From positions 1-20,619 of IMG/VR virus record IMGVR_UViG_3300021519_000091: a stretch of 20,619 nucleotides of DNA; one strand, 5' to 3'. This DNA comes from a virus. Below the pieces are notes generated by a model, which was not told the DNA's origin, searched no databases, and saw only the letters and a program-made list of their open reading frames with translations. This document shows positions 5,571-11,992 of this stretch, one piece after another (position 1 is the stretch's first letter; the number at the start of each line of letters is the position of its first letter). A program made the position numbers and the translations under genes.

Positions 5571-6119
5571 ATGCCTCGCCTGACCAACAGACTGCACGAG
5601 CGATTCTGCTGGCTCGTTGCCGAAGGGCTGGACCGTAAGGCCGCTTACACCCAGTTGGCTCCGCATGCCAACAACCCCGGGCAGATCGGCTACCAGCTCT
5701 ACAAGAAGGCCGACATTAAGGCCCGGATTGCCGAGATCCAGACCGAGGTCAACTGTCGGTCCCTGATGGCAATCGACAATAAACGGGACCTGCTGCGCCA
5801 GATGATTGAAGGCACTGTGCCGACCAAGGTAGTCAAACGGGCCGACGGCAAGCTCGAGGCCACGTTCGACCGTCTGGGCGCTCTGATGGCCGACGCCAAG
5901 CTCGCCGGCGAACTGGCAGACAACGTGCAGCCTGACGCCGGGTCCGACGTGAAGCTGACGTTCGAGGTTTACCACCGCAACCACCCCAACCCGCCCCGGG
6001 AATGGATGGAGGCCATCGTCGTTGCCCCGGAGGCCGCAGAGCTATTGTACAAGTCCGCGCCAATGGACCAGCCCGGTTTGGATGATATCCTGAAGCAGTC
6101 TGCAACGTCACCTTTGTAA
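5571..6119 (+). CDS. Terminase small subunit
   Basis: This 182-residue protein has the layout of a small terminase that recognises phage DNA and recruits the large subunit. The N-terminal helix-turn-helix region reads LTNRLHERFCWLVAEGLDRK, then AAYTQLAP, then a YQLYKKADIKARIAEIQTE helix, matching the Terminase_2-type pattern in which the last helix follows a 'kadI..RI..i' segment. The C-terminal part is acidic and would contact the large subunit. The frame opens at 5397, but 5397-5570 covers the terminator tail and the promoter, so the ATG at 5571 is chosen. Genes in order after it include the large terminase 517 bases downstream. Confidence 0.75.
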   Translation: MPRLTNRLHERFCWLVAEGLDRKAAYTQLAPHANNPGQIGYQLYKKADIKARIAEIQTEVNCRSLMAIDNKRDLLRQMIEGTVPTKVVKRADGKLEATFDRLGALMADAKLAGELADNVQPDAGSDVKLTFEVYHRNHPNPPREWMEAIVVAPEAAELLYKSAPMDQPGLDDILKQSATSPL

Positions 6120-6172
6120 ACAACGTAAATTCAATCACTTCCGTATAACACAATACAATGGCAGTCATATGG

Positions 6173-6194
6173 AGTGGAAAACCCCACTGCTTTT
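6173..6194 (+). terminator. Weak hairpin with short T-run
   Basis: AGTGG (6173-6177) pairs with CCACT (6184-6188) around AAAACC, and TTTT follows at 6191-6194. An alternative pairing uses GCAGT (6161-6165) with ACTGC (6186-6190). The stem is short, so partial termination or attenuation is the most that can be claimed. Confidence 0.3.
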
Positions 6195-6233
6195 AGCTCG
6201 TAAACATCAACCAATCAGCAACCTACACCTATT

Positions 6234-6536
6234 ATGGCAACCTACTTCACCGAGGGTAACACCTACACCAACTCACTGACCAACTACGGACTGCGCCCAT
6301 ACGACGTGCAGAACAACACCGAGGCCGCAGTCATGCCCGACCTGACGTTTCTCTGCGTGGCTGTCTCCAAGACCTTCGCCGTCTTTAAACGGACGCAGCC
6401 CACGGGCAGCGGGGCCACAGCCAACCCCGGTTGGTTGCTCGGGCAGACCCAGCGCCTGCGGGTCCGCCGGGACGCTACAGGCTTGTTTGTGCAGCCTCTG
6501 GGTCGGAGCAATGGCCGTATCATCCTGCGCCCATGA
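6234..6536 (+). CDS. Hypothetical protein (100 residues)
   Basis: A 100-residue protein beginning MATYFTEGNTYTNSLTNYGL. It is Thr/Asn-rich at the N-terminus and beta-prone throughout (LTFLCVAVSKTFAVFKRT, RLRVRRDATGLFVQPL), with a basic C-terminus. It lies between the two terminase subunits, so it could be a packaging accessory or a small virion protein; neither is shown by the sequence. The start has an SD-less leader (CACCTATT). The stop overlaps the next ATG in ATGA. Confidence 0.55.
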   Translation: MATYFTEGNTYTNSLTNYGLRPYDVQNNTEAAVMPDLTFLCVAVSKTFAVFKRTQPTGSGATANPGWLLGQTQRLRVRRDATGLFVQPLGRSNGRIILRP

Positions 6537-6637
6537 TCATGTCCACCAGCTTTATGTGGAGCGACTTCGTCATGCTGTTGATGCTCGCCGGGTTCGCCAT
6601 TGCGGTCATCACCTGCTTTGACCAGCACCTGTTCTGA
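6533..6637 (+). CDS. 34-residue single-span membrane peptide
   Basis: An ORF of 34 codons linked on both sides: its ATG overlaps the upstream stop (ATGA, 6533-6536) and its TGA overlaps the large-terminase ATG (TGATG, 6635-6639). Residues about 9-28 (WSDFVMLLMLAGFAIAVITC) form one hydrophobic membrane span with a short N-terminal head and a short polar tail. This is too short for a standard holin, although a pinholin-like or regulatory role cannot be excluded. Its main role might be to couple translation of the terminase. A second ATG at 6539 is also possible. Confidence 0.5.
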   Translation: MIMSTSFMWSDFVMLLMLAGFAIAVITCFDQHLF

Positions 6638-8511
6638 TGTCAGACGATCTGCTGACGACCCTGCCGCCCCCGGTCGCCCGGGCCATCCGCATCGCAACGG
6701 AGGCCCGGGAGCTGGCCGACTCGAGCGAGGAGCGTGGGCTGATCCGCTGCGCCGGGTACATCGCCACGGCGGCACTCCAGCACCGTGGCAAGCTGGCGCT
6801 GACCGAAGCGATGGCGGAGAAGATCGTCCGGGGCTACGTCCAGCACCTGCTCGACGCCGACCTGTTTGAGCCTGCGGCCATCCTGCTGTGGGGACCCGGG
6901 GCGTTCGACTGGAGGCCCGAGTCCTGCCGCCGGGTATGGGAGGGCCTGATGGGGACCGACAAGCTGTTGGTTCAGGGCGCAGGCTCGATGGGCAAAAGTT
7001 ACGGGGCAGCGGCATGGTTTTACCTCGACTGGTATCGTGACCCGGACTGGACCTGCGTCAAGGTCGTCTCCCTAACGGCCCAGCACGCTACTCGGAACAT
7101 CTTTGCCTCGATCAAGACGTTCCACAGGACGGCGCTGATCCGCCCGGGTGGCATGGACGACGACCTCGCCACGAGCATCCAGAGCACGACCGACAGCAAG
7201 CAGGGCATCCACCTTGTGGCCATACCCAAGGGGGAGAGCGGCCACGGGAGCCTGCGCGGCTTCCATCCGTCGCCCCGGTTTGGCCCGGCTCATCCTCGGT
7301 GGGGCAAGGTGTCCCGGACGCACATCGTGTTGGACGAGGCGGAGGAGGTCCCGGACGGCGTCTGGGCTGGCGTGATGAACTGTTTGACGGCTGCTGACTC
7401 CTCGACGCCCGGGCGCATCAAGGTGTTTGCGGCCAGCAATCCTCGAGACAGGACCAGCCAATTCGGGCAGCGGTGCGAGCCAAAGTTTGGGTGGGGCAGC
7501 ATAGACATGGAGCTGGACCGGGACTGGCGGAGCCGGGACGACTGGCAGGTCATCCGCCTCGACGCAGCCGACTGCGAGAACGTGAAGGAGCGGAAGGTCA
7601 TCTTCCACGGGCTCCAGACGTACGAGGGCTTCATGGCTTACGTCAGCAAGGGACGCACGGCAGAGGCATCCACGATGGCCCGGGGCTGGTTCCCGGAGGA
7701 GGGGATAGCCATGTCGATCATCACGCCGGCTATGATGGACAACGCACAGGGCATCATTCGCTTCACTGGCCCGGTCGTACCGTTGGCCAGCTTTGACTTG
7801 GCGCTGGAAGGCGTTGACCAAGTGCTGTGCTCCTACGGACGGTTTGGATTGAGCGACGGCTGGACGGACAGGAGCGGGAAGTTCCACGAGTTCAAGCGGC
7901 CCCGGACGATGTTGCAGCTCGACAGCCAGATGCCTTTTCCGAAGGCGGCTACGCTCGAGCAGGCGCAGGCCATCACGAAGTTCTGCAAGCAGATGAAGAT
8001 CGGCCCGAGATGGTTGTGCGTAGATCGTACCGGGAACGGGGCTGGGATTCACGATGTGTTGTGCTCGACGTTTGGGGCAGACGTTATGGGGCTAAACTAT
8101 AGCTGGGCGGCTACGGAGACCCCGGTGATGGGGGACGACAGTCAGAAGGCAAATGAATTGTACAACGGACTGGTGACCGAGTTGCTGTTTGCGCTTGGCA
8201 AATACCTCGAGTTCGAGTGGCTCAAGATCAGCCCCGGGTTCCGCAATGAGGACCTGACGAAGCAGGCTATCTCCCGGCGCTACATGCAGAAGGGCAAGGG
8301 ACTGGTGCGGGTGGAGAGTAAGAAGGACTATATCAAACGGACACGGCTAGGGAGCCCTGATGCGCTGGATTCGTTATCGATGCTGGTACATTTGATGCGG
8401 CAGAGGGGCGGGAATGTGGCGACTATGAGTGAAAAGAAGCCAGAAGTAGTTGAGAAAGAACTTGTTTCTCTGGTAGATTCTTCAGTGAGCTTTGTGGACT
8501 TCTCGGAATAA
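6637..8511 (+). CDS. terL: Terminase large subunit (ATPase/nuclease)
   Basis: This 624-residue protein is the DNA-packaging motor. The ATPase domain shows Walker A GAGSMGKS (114-121), Walker B IVLDEAEE (230-237, with acidic D233, E234) and a coupling-like AASNP (265-269). The C-terminal RNase H-like nuclease domain shows acidic residues in ASFDLAL (D387), CVDRTGNG (D463) and SPDALDS (D575/D578). Family knowledge: the motor docks on the portal, pumps DNA using ATP and cuts concatemers. The N-terminal 100 residues are an extra helical segment. The ATG overlaps the preceding small gene's stop. The portal lies 3.5 kb downstream rather than adjacent, with accessory genes between. Confidence 0.93.
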   Translation: MSDDLLTTLPPPVARAIRIATEARELADSSEERGLIRCAGYIATAALQHRGKLALTEAMAEKIVRGYVQHLLDADLFEPAAILLWGPGAFDWRPESCRRVWEGLMGTDKLLVQGAGSMGKSYGAAAWFYLDWYRDPDWTCVKVVSLTAQHATRNIFASIKTFHRTALIRPGGMDDDLATSIQSTTDSKQGIHLVAIPKGESGHGSLRGFHPSPRFGPAHPRWGKVSRTHIVLDEAEEVPDGVWAGVMNCLTAADSSTPGRIKVFAASNPRDRTSQFGQRCEPKFGWGSIDMELDRDWRSRDDWQVIRLDAADCENVKERKVIFHGLQTYEGFMAYVSKGRTAEASTMARGWFPEEGIAMSIITPAMMDNAQGIIRFTGPVVPLASFDLALEGVDQVLCSYGRFGLSDGWTDRSGKFHEFKRPRTMLQLDSQMPFPKAATLEQAQAITKFCKQMKIGPRWLCVDRTGNGAGIHDVLCSTFGADVMGLNYSWAATETPVMGDDSQKANELYNGLVTELLFALGKYLEFEWLKISPGFRNEDLTKQAISRRYMQKGKGLVRVESKKDYIKRTRLGSPDALDSLSMLVHLMRQRGGNVATMSEKKPEVVEKELVSLVDSSVSFVDFSE

Positions 8512-8543
8512 AAACGCTAAGGCATACAGAAACAAGTGCTTGT

Positions 8544-9287
8544 ATGAATATTACACGCAAATGGAAACGATTCATGGCAGTGGGATGCACGCACGGCCAT
8601 CTCGTTGACCAATCGCTGTTAAAGCAAGTTCTTGCGTTTAAGGAGAGGTGGAAGCCCCATACCTGTATAGCACTGGGAGACCACATTGATTTAGCCTGCT
8701 TGAGGGCTGGGGCAGTGGGAACGGCTGACGATGCTGCTGACCCGGAGGGAGATTTGAACGACGGGCTGAACTTTATATCGAGGTTTGAGCCGTCTGTTTA
8801 TTTGTTGGGTAACCATGAGAACAGGCTGTTCACATTGATGGAATCGCCACGTGCAATTGTGTCGGCATTGGCCGCTCGAATCTACGCCCAGATCACTGAC
8901 CGGGCTAAGGAGATTCGGTGCGAGGTTGTCCCGTATTCGTTTCAGAACGGCTGGCGGCAATACGGAGATTGCTTATTTGGACACGGTTATATGATAAATG
9001 AGCAGGCCGTTAGGGATCATGCAGAAGCGGTATGCCACGGAAGTGCCCAAAAGGTGGTTATTGCTCACTTGCATCGAGTTACGCAGGCCGAGGGCAGGAA
9101 CCGGGCGCATCCAACGGGGTACTGCGTTGGATGGCTGGGGAAAACAGAGGAAATGGGATATGCAGCCCTGAGACGGGCAACGACAAGCTGGAGCAGAGGA
9201 TTTGCGTTTGGGGAATATGCTGATAACGAGACAATTGTATGGCTAGCAAAGGAAACAAAAAACAAAACATTCCGCCTGCCGATGTGA
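8544..9287 (+). CDS. Calcineurin-like metallophosphatase
   Basis: A 247-residue protein with the ordered motifs of metallophosphoesterases: GCTHGH (14-19), GDHID (45-49), GNHEN (89-93), GHG (146-148) and AHLHR (174-178). The fold binds two metal ions and cleaves phosphomonoesters or phosphodiesters; the substrate is unknown. The first motif is usually D-x-H, but here a Cys (C15) stands in place of the Asp, which could weaken one metal site. Phage relatives may act on nucleic acids or nucleotides. It starts 32 bases after the large terminase with no SD; an in-frame ATG at 8574 is an alternative. The 3' end overlaps the next gene by 49 bases. Confidence 0.8.
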   Translation: MNITRKWKRFMAVGCTHGHLVDQSLLKQVLAFKERWKPHTCIALGDHIDLACLRAGAVGTADDAADPEGDLNDGLNFISRFEPSVYLLGNHENRLFTLMESPRAIVSALAARIYAQITDRAKEIRCEVVPYSFQNGWRQYGDCLFGHGYMINEQAVRDHAEAVCHGSAQKVVIAHLHRVTQAEGRNRAHPTGYCVGWLGKTEEMGYAALRRATTSWSRGFAFGEYADNETIVWLAKETKNKTFRLPM

Positions 9288-9490
9288 GTTGGCTAGAGGA
9301 GCTGGCTGCGGAAATTAATATCCCGCTTGCGCCACCGGGATGGTTTACAATCACTGAGATTTGCGAAAAAACGCAACGAGACCATCAGGTTGTCCGTAGA
9401 ATTTTAAAAGAGAGAAACGCGGAAGTGAAAAAATTTAAACACATTGGTTTAGACGGCAAGGTTTATGTTGTAAAGCATTACAAATTATAG
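9239..9490 (+). CDS. Small winged-helix/HTH-like protein
   Basis: An 83-residue basic protein. After a flexible N-terminus, residues about 35-60 (WFTITEICEKTQRDHQVVRR) have the spacing of a helix-turn-helix, followed by a hairpin ending in DGKVYVVKHYKL that could be a wing. It may be a small DNA-binding regulator or a terminase-associated protein. The ATG at 9239 overlaps the metallophosphatase by 49 bases, an overlap compatible with coupled translation. The 135 bases after it contain a candidate promoter. Confidence 0.55.
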   Translation: MASKGNKKQNIPPADVSWLEELAAEINIPLAPPGWFTITEICEKTQRDHQVVRRILKERNAEVKKFKHIGLDGKVYVVKHYKL

Positions 9491-9536
9491 GTTTAATTGG
9501 CTGTAATGTTGGCATGCAAGGTGGAATCAAAAAAAT

Positions 9537-9564
9537 CCGACCCCACTGGGGTTAATAGTATAAT
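9537..9564 (+). promoter_or_regulatory. Candidate promoter with inverted repeat in the spacer
   Basis: A perfect TATAAT lies at 9559-9564. The -35 position 16 bases upstream reads CCGACC (9537-9542), only 3 of 6 to consensus. Between them ACCCC (9540-9544) and GGGGT (9548-9552) form a small inverted repeat, which could be an operator. Transcription would start near 9571, ahead of the gene at 9626. Confidence 0.4.
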
Positions 9565-9625
9565 CTCCCCCGGTTGCGAATGACCCCCTCTTGTATATAA
9601 ACTTGGAAGACGAACGAATTGATCT

Positions 9626-10051
9626 ATGCAAAACAGAGGCAAGAAAAGCTGGACCCTTTACGCAACCAAAAGACCTGATAAGCCGGGAATCTATTGGATT
9701 GGCTTTTTGTACTATGCTGAAAAACGAGAGCAGCAACAAATTAAAGACCAACAGACGTATACGTTGGAAAATATTCGAGCGGACATTGCGAAAGAACATT
9801 TGGTCTCCGATGACTGCCTCGTGTGGTTTGGCCCAGTAAACGTCCCTGACTCACTTCCGAGAACCATGACGCGACTTAAACGAGAGCAGCGCAAAGTGTT
9901 TGTCCGGGACAATGAGAAGTACTGCACAAAGTGCGGGCATACAACCGGGGTTAACGCTCGGTCAATTGTTTACATTGATGAGTCGGAAGACTGCAAACAG
10001 TGCAACGGCATCTTCACGGTATACATTCGGTTGAAATCCAAAAAGAAATAG
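9626..10051 (+). CDS. Zinc-knuckle hypothetical protein
   Basis: A 141-residue protein with two CxxC pairs at the C-terminus, CTKC (100-103) and CKQC (123-126), consistent with a single zinc ribbon. The N-terminal part contains KPGIYWIGFLYYAEKREQ, a beta-prone stretch, then a charged helix. The function is unknown. It opens a run of cysteine-rich genes (9626-11989) and follows the candidate promoter. No SD is visible; the ATG at 9626 is chosen because it is the first after the promoter and the frame is otherwise open only in unrelated directions. Confidence 0.55.
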   Translation: MQNRGKKSWTLYATKRPDKPGIYWIGFLYYAEKREQQQIKDQQTYTLENIRADIAKEHLVSDDCLVWFGPVNVPDSLPRTMTRLKREQRKVFVRDNEKYCTKCGHTTGVNARSIVYIDESEDCKQCNGIFTVYIRLKSKKK

Positions 10052-10071
10052 AATACCGTCATAAATCTCTT

Positions 10072-10269
10072 GTGAAGGATTACAAACCAGTTAAAGCCCA
10101 GAAAGACCCCAAGCCACGCAAGCTGCACGAGTGCGGCCATGTTGAGTCGTATAAGGGCGCTGGGGGCATGGAATACAATAAATGCGGCACACTCACATCA
10201 AAGCAGGTCACGCTGGCGAACGGCATGAAGGTCTTTCTTTGTCCCACCCATGAAAAGCGCCACGAATAA
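10072..10269 (+). CDS. Small Cys/His protein
   Basis: A 65-residue basic protein when read from the GTG at 10072, with possible zinc ligands C21, H23, C38, C57 and H60 (in CGHVES, NKCG and FLCPTHEKRH). An alternative GTG at 10000 would give 89 residues and overlap the upstream gene by 52 bases. No ATG is available before the Cys region, so the start is uncertain. The 3' end overlaps the next gene by 20 bases. It could be a small nucleic-acid-binding finger. Confidence 0.45.
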   Translation: MKDYKPVKAQKDPKPRKLHECGHVESYKGAGGMEYNKCGTLTSKQVTLANGMKVFLCPTHEKRHE

Positions 10270-10768
10270 AGACCGACTCGAGGTCGTCATGCGGCCCATA
10301 GCAGAGCTGATCCCCTACAACAGGAACGCTCGGCAGCATTCATTGGCCCAGATTATCTGTTTGAAGGAAAGCATTCAGCAGTTTGGGTTCACCAACCCAA
10401 TACTTATCCACTCTTCTGGGCGCATTATTGCTGGCCACGGTCGCATGGAAGCCGCCAAGCAGCTTGGCGTCAAGGAAGTGCCATGCATTGTGCTGCACAG
10501 CATGACAGACGCCCAAGTGAAGGCATACACGATTGCAGACAATCAGCTCCCAACAATGGCAACATGGGACTTTGATGTTCTCGCCGCCGAGATTGATGAG
10601 CTGAGAGAAGAAGGCTTTGACATGTCGAAGCTTGGGTTCACGCAGGAGGAGCTTGACGAAATGATTGGCTCTCCTGACGAGCTACCCGAAATCCCTGACG
10701 AAAAGCCCAAAAAGCCTGACAGTGACACGACAATCTGCCCGAAGTGTCACCATGAGTTTGTCCTATGA
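10250..10768 (+). CDS. ParB-like domain protein, stand-alone
   Basis: A 172-residue protein. Residues 10-95 are a ParB/sulfiredoxin-fold domain with IAELIPYNRNARQH, then GRIIAGHGRMEAAKQLG (57-73), the conserved box of this family. The following segment (AYTIADNQLPTMATWDFDVL, then GFD..KLGFTQEELDEM) is the part that, in many phage proteins, links a ParB domain to a DNA methyltransferase. Here no methyltransferase follows; the protein ends with a CPKCHHEF zinc-like tail (163-170). Such domains bind or cut DNA or hydrolyse nucleotides. It overlaps the GP88-like gene by 17 bases. Confidence 0.8.
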   Translation: MKSATNKDRLEVVMRPIAELIPYNRNARQHSLAQIICLKESIQQFGFTNPILIHSSGRIIAGHGRMEAAKQLGVKEVPCIVLHSMTDAQVKAYTIADNQLPTMATWDFDVLAAEIDELREEGFDMSKLGFTQEELDEMIGSPDELPEIPDEKPKKPDSDTTICPKCHHEFVL

Positions 10769-11411
10769 TATGATCCCGGCGTTCACAAAAGCTAATCGAT
10801 ACCTGTTTGACCCCAGCGCCTACGCTTGGAATCTTCCTAGCGGCTGGACGTGTCCATCTGCTGAAGCGTGTTTGTCAAAAGCGGACAGGGTTACTGGCAC
10901 AATCACGCACGGTCCAAAGCAAAAGTTTCGCTGCTATAGCGCAATGACAGAGCGATACCCAAGCGTAAGAAAAAGGTTGTGGTGCAACTTCGATGCAGTA
11001 AAGGGAAAGACCCCAGAAGAAGTTGCAGACGTGTTGGAGTGCCTGCCCAAAAAAGCTCGGCTAGTTCGCACCCACGCAGCGGGAGACTTCTTTTCGCAAG
11101 CGTACTTTGACGGCTGGCTACTCTTTGCCTCCAGACATCCAAATGTCCATTTTTGGGCATTCACAAAATCAGTTTCTTTCTGGGTTAACCGACTTAAAGA
11201 GATTCCTTCTAATTTTGAACTTCAGGCTTCGGTAGGAGGAAAACAAGATGCGCTCATAAAACAGCACAATTTAAAGTACGCACAGGTTGTTTGGAGCGAA
11301 GAAGAAGCGCATGGGCTTGGCTTGGAAATTGACACCAATGATTACCTTGCAGCCTACGGGAAAGACCCGTTTGCATTGCTTGAAAACTTCACAAAGCAAA
11401 AAGCACGGTAA
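10752..11411 (+). CDS. GP88-family phage protein
   Basis: A 219-residue protein that resembles the 'gene product 88' family known from actinobacteriophages and others. Conserved parts are LPSGWTCPSAEACLSKA (28-44), the FRCYS segment (C61), RTHAAGDFFSQAYFDGW (106-122), FWAFTKS (134-140) and a C-terminal VWSEEEA. Cys 34, 40 and 61 could bind metal or an Fe-S cluster; this is inference. The biochemical function is not known. The ATG at 10752 overlaps the ParB-like stop by 17 bases, and the longer frame from 10665 would only repeat ParB-coding DNA. The TAA overlaps the next ATG in TAATG. Confidence 0.7.
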   Translation: MSLSYDMIPAFTKANRYLFDPSAYAWNLPSGWTCPSAEACLSKADRVTGTITHGPKQKFRCYSAMTERYPSVRKRLWCNFDAVKGKTPEEVADVLECLPKKARLVRTHAAGDFFSQAYFDGWLLFASRHPNVHFWAFTKSVSFWVNRLKEIPSNFELQASVGGKQDALIKQHNLKYAQVVWSEEEAHGLGLEIDTNDYLAAYGKDPFALLENFTKQKAR

Positions 11412-11989
11412 TGGCAAAACCAATCATGGGCATGGTCCCTCCCGGGGGATGGCATTACTACCAGTCAGACGTAAAGCTGACTGGGTACAGCCATGCCGAC
11501 CTGTTAAAGGCCGTGGAGACGTACCGAGCCGAGAATCACTTACCCGGGGGTGACATCGAGGGGGACGTGGCAAGCTACATCTGCTCGAACTGGCCAAACT
11601 TCTGCCACGGCGTGGATATGGTTGCAATTACCAGCGTGAACGCTACAACCGCAACTGGCGAGCTGATGAACGACATTGGGACGTGGGCAAAAGGAATTCT
11701 GCACTCAAACGAACCGCATCCACTGGTATCAGATGACCTCGCCGAGACTCGGGCGCAGATTTGCCGGGCCTGCCCAAACAACGTCAATTGGAGGGGCGGC
11801 TGCAATTCTTGCATTGCTTCCACCGACAGGCTGTGCGCCTCGGTGCGACAAGCCCGGGACACTAAATCTTCCGCCGTCCTCGGAGGCTGCACACTGATGC
11901 GCCACGACAATCGGGCTGCAATCTTCATGGACCGCTCGGTCCTGCAACGAGCAACAAACCTACCCAACGCCTGCTGGGTCACACTATAG
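11411..11989 (+). CDS. Cysteine-rich protein with two CxxC pairs
   Basis: A 192-residue protein with nine cysteines. Two CxxC pairs, CRAC (118-121) and CNSC (131-134), are separated by nine residues, and further cysteines lie at 58, 65, 142, 160 and 188. This suggests a zinc or Fe-S site. The central pattern (ICRACPNNVNWRGGCNSC) is seen in small phage proteins near packaging genes, but I cannot name a function. The N-terminus has GWHYYQSDVKL and a helix DLLKAVETYRAEN. It overlaps the GP88-like gene (TAATG) and ends 3 bases before the portal ATG, so it is in the same operon as the head genes. Confidence 0.65.
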   Translation: MAKPIMGMVPPGGWHYYQSDVKLTGYSHADLLKAVETYRAENHLPGGDIEGDVASYICSNWPNFCHGVDMVAITSVNATTATGELMNDIGTWAKGILHSNEPHPLVSDDLAETRAQICRACPNNVNWRGGCNSCIASTDRLCASVRQARDTKSSAVLGGCTLMRHDNRAAIFMDRSVLQRATNLPNACWVTL

Positions 11990-11992
11990 CAT

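Noticed and set aside
6284-8052. Long minus-strand ORFs (243 and 326 codons) opposite the terminase region
   Set aside because: They lie opposite the well-supported large terminase and its small neighbours; high GC with codon bias on the + strand opens antisense frames. The proteins are Arg/Pro/Ala-rich and show no motif.
9591-9839. 82-codon + strand ORF overlapping the zinc-knuckle gene
   Set aside because: It is out of frame with the gene at 9626, which has the CxxC pairs and a longer frame; no feature supports the alternative.
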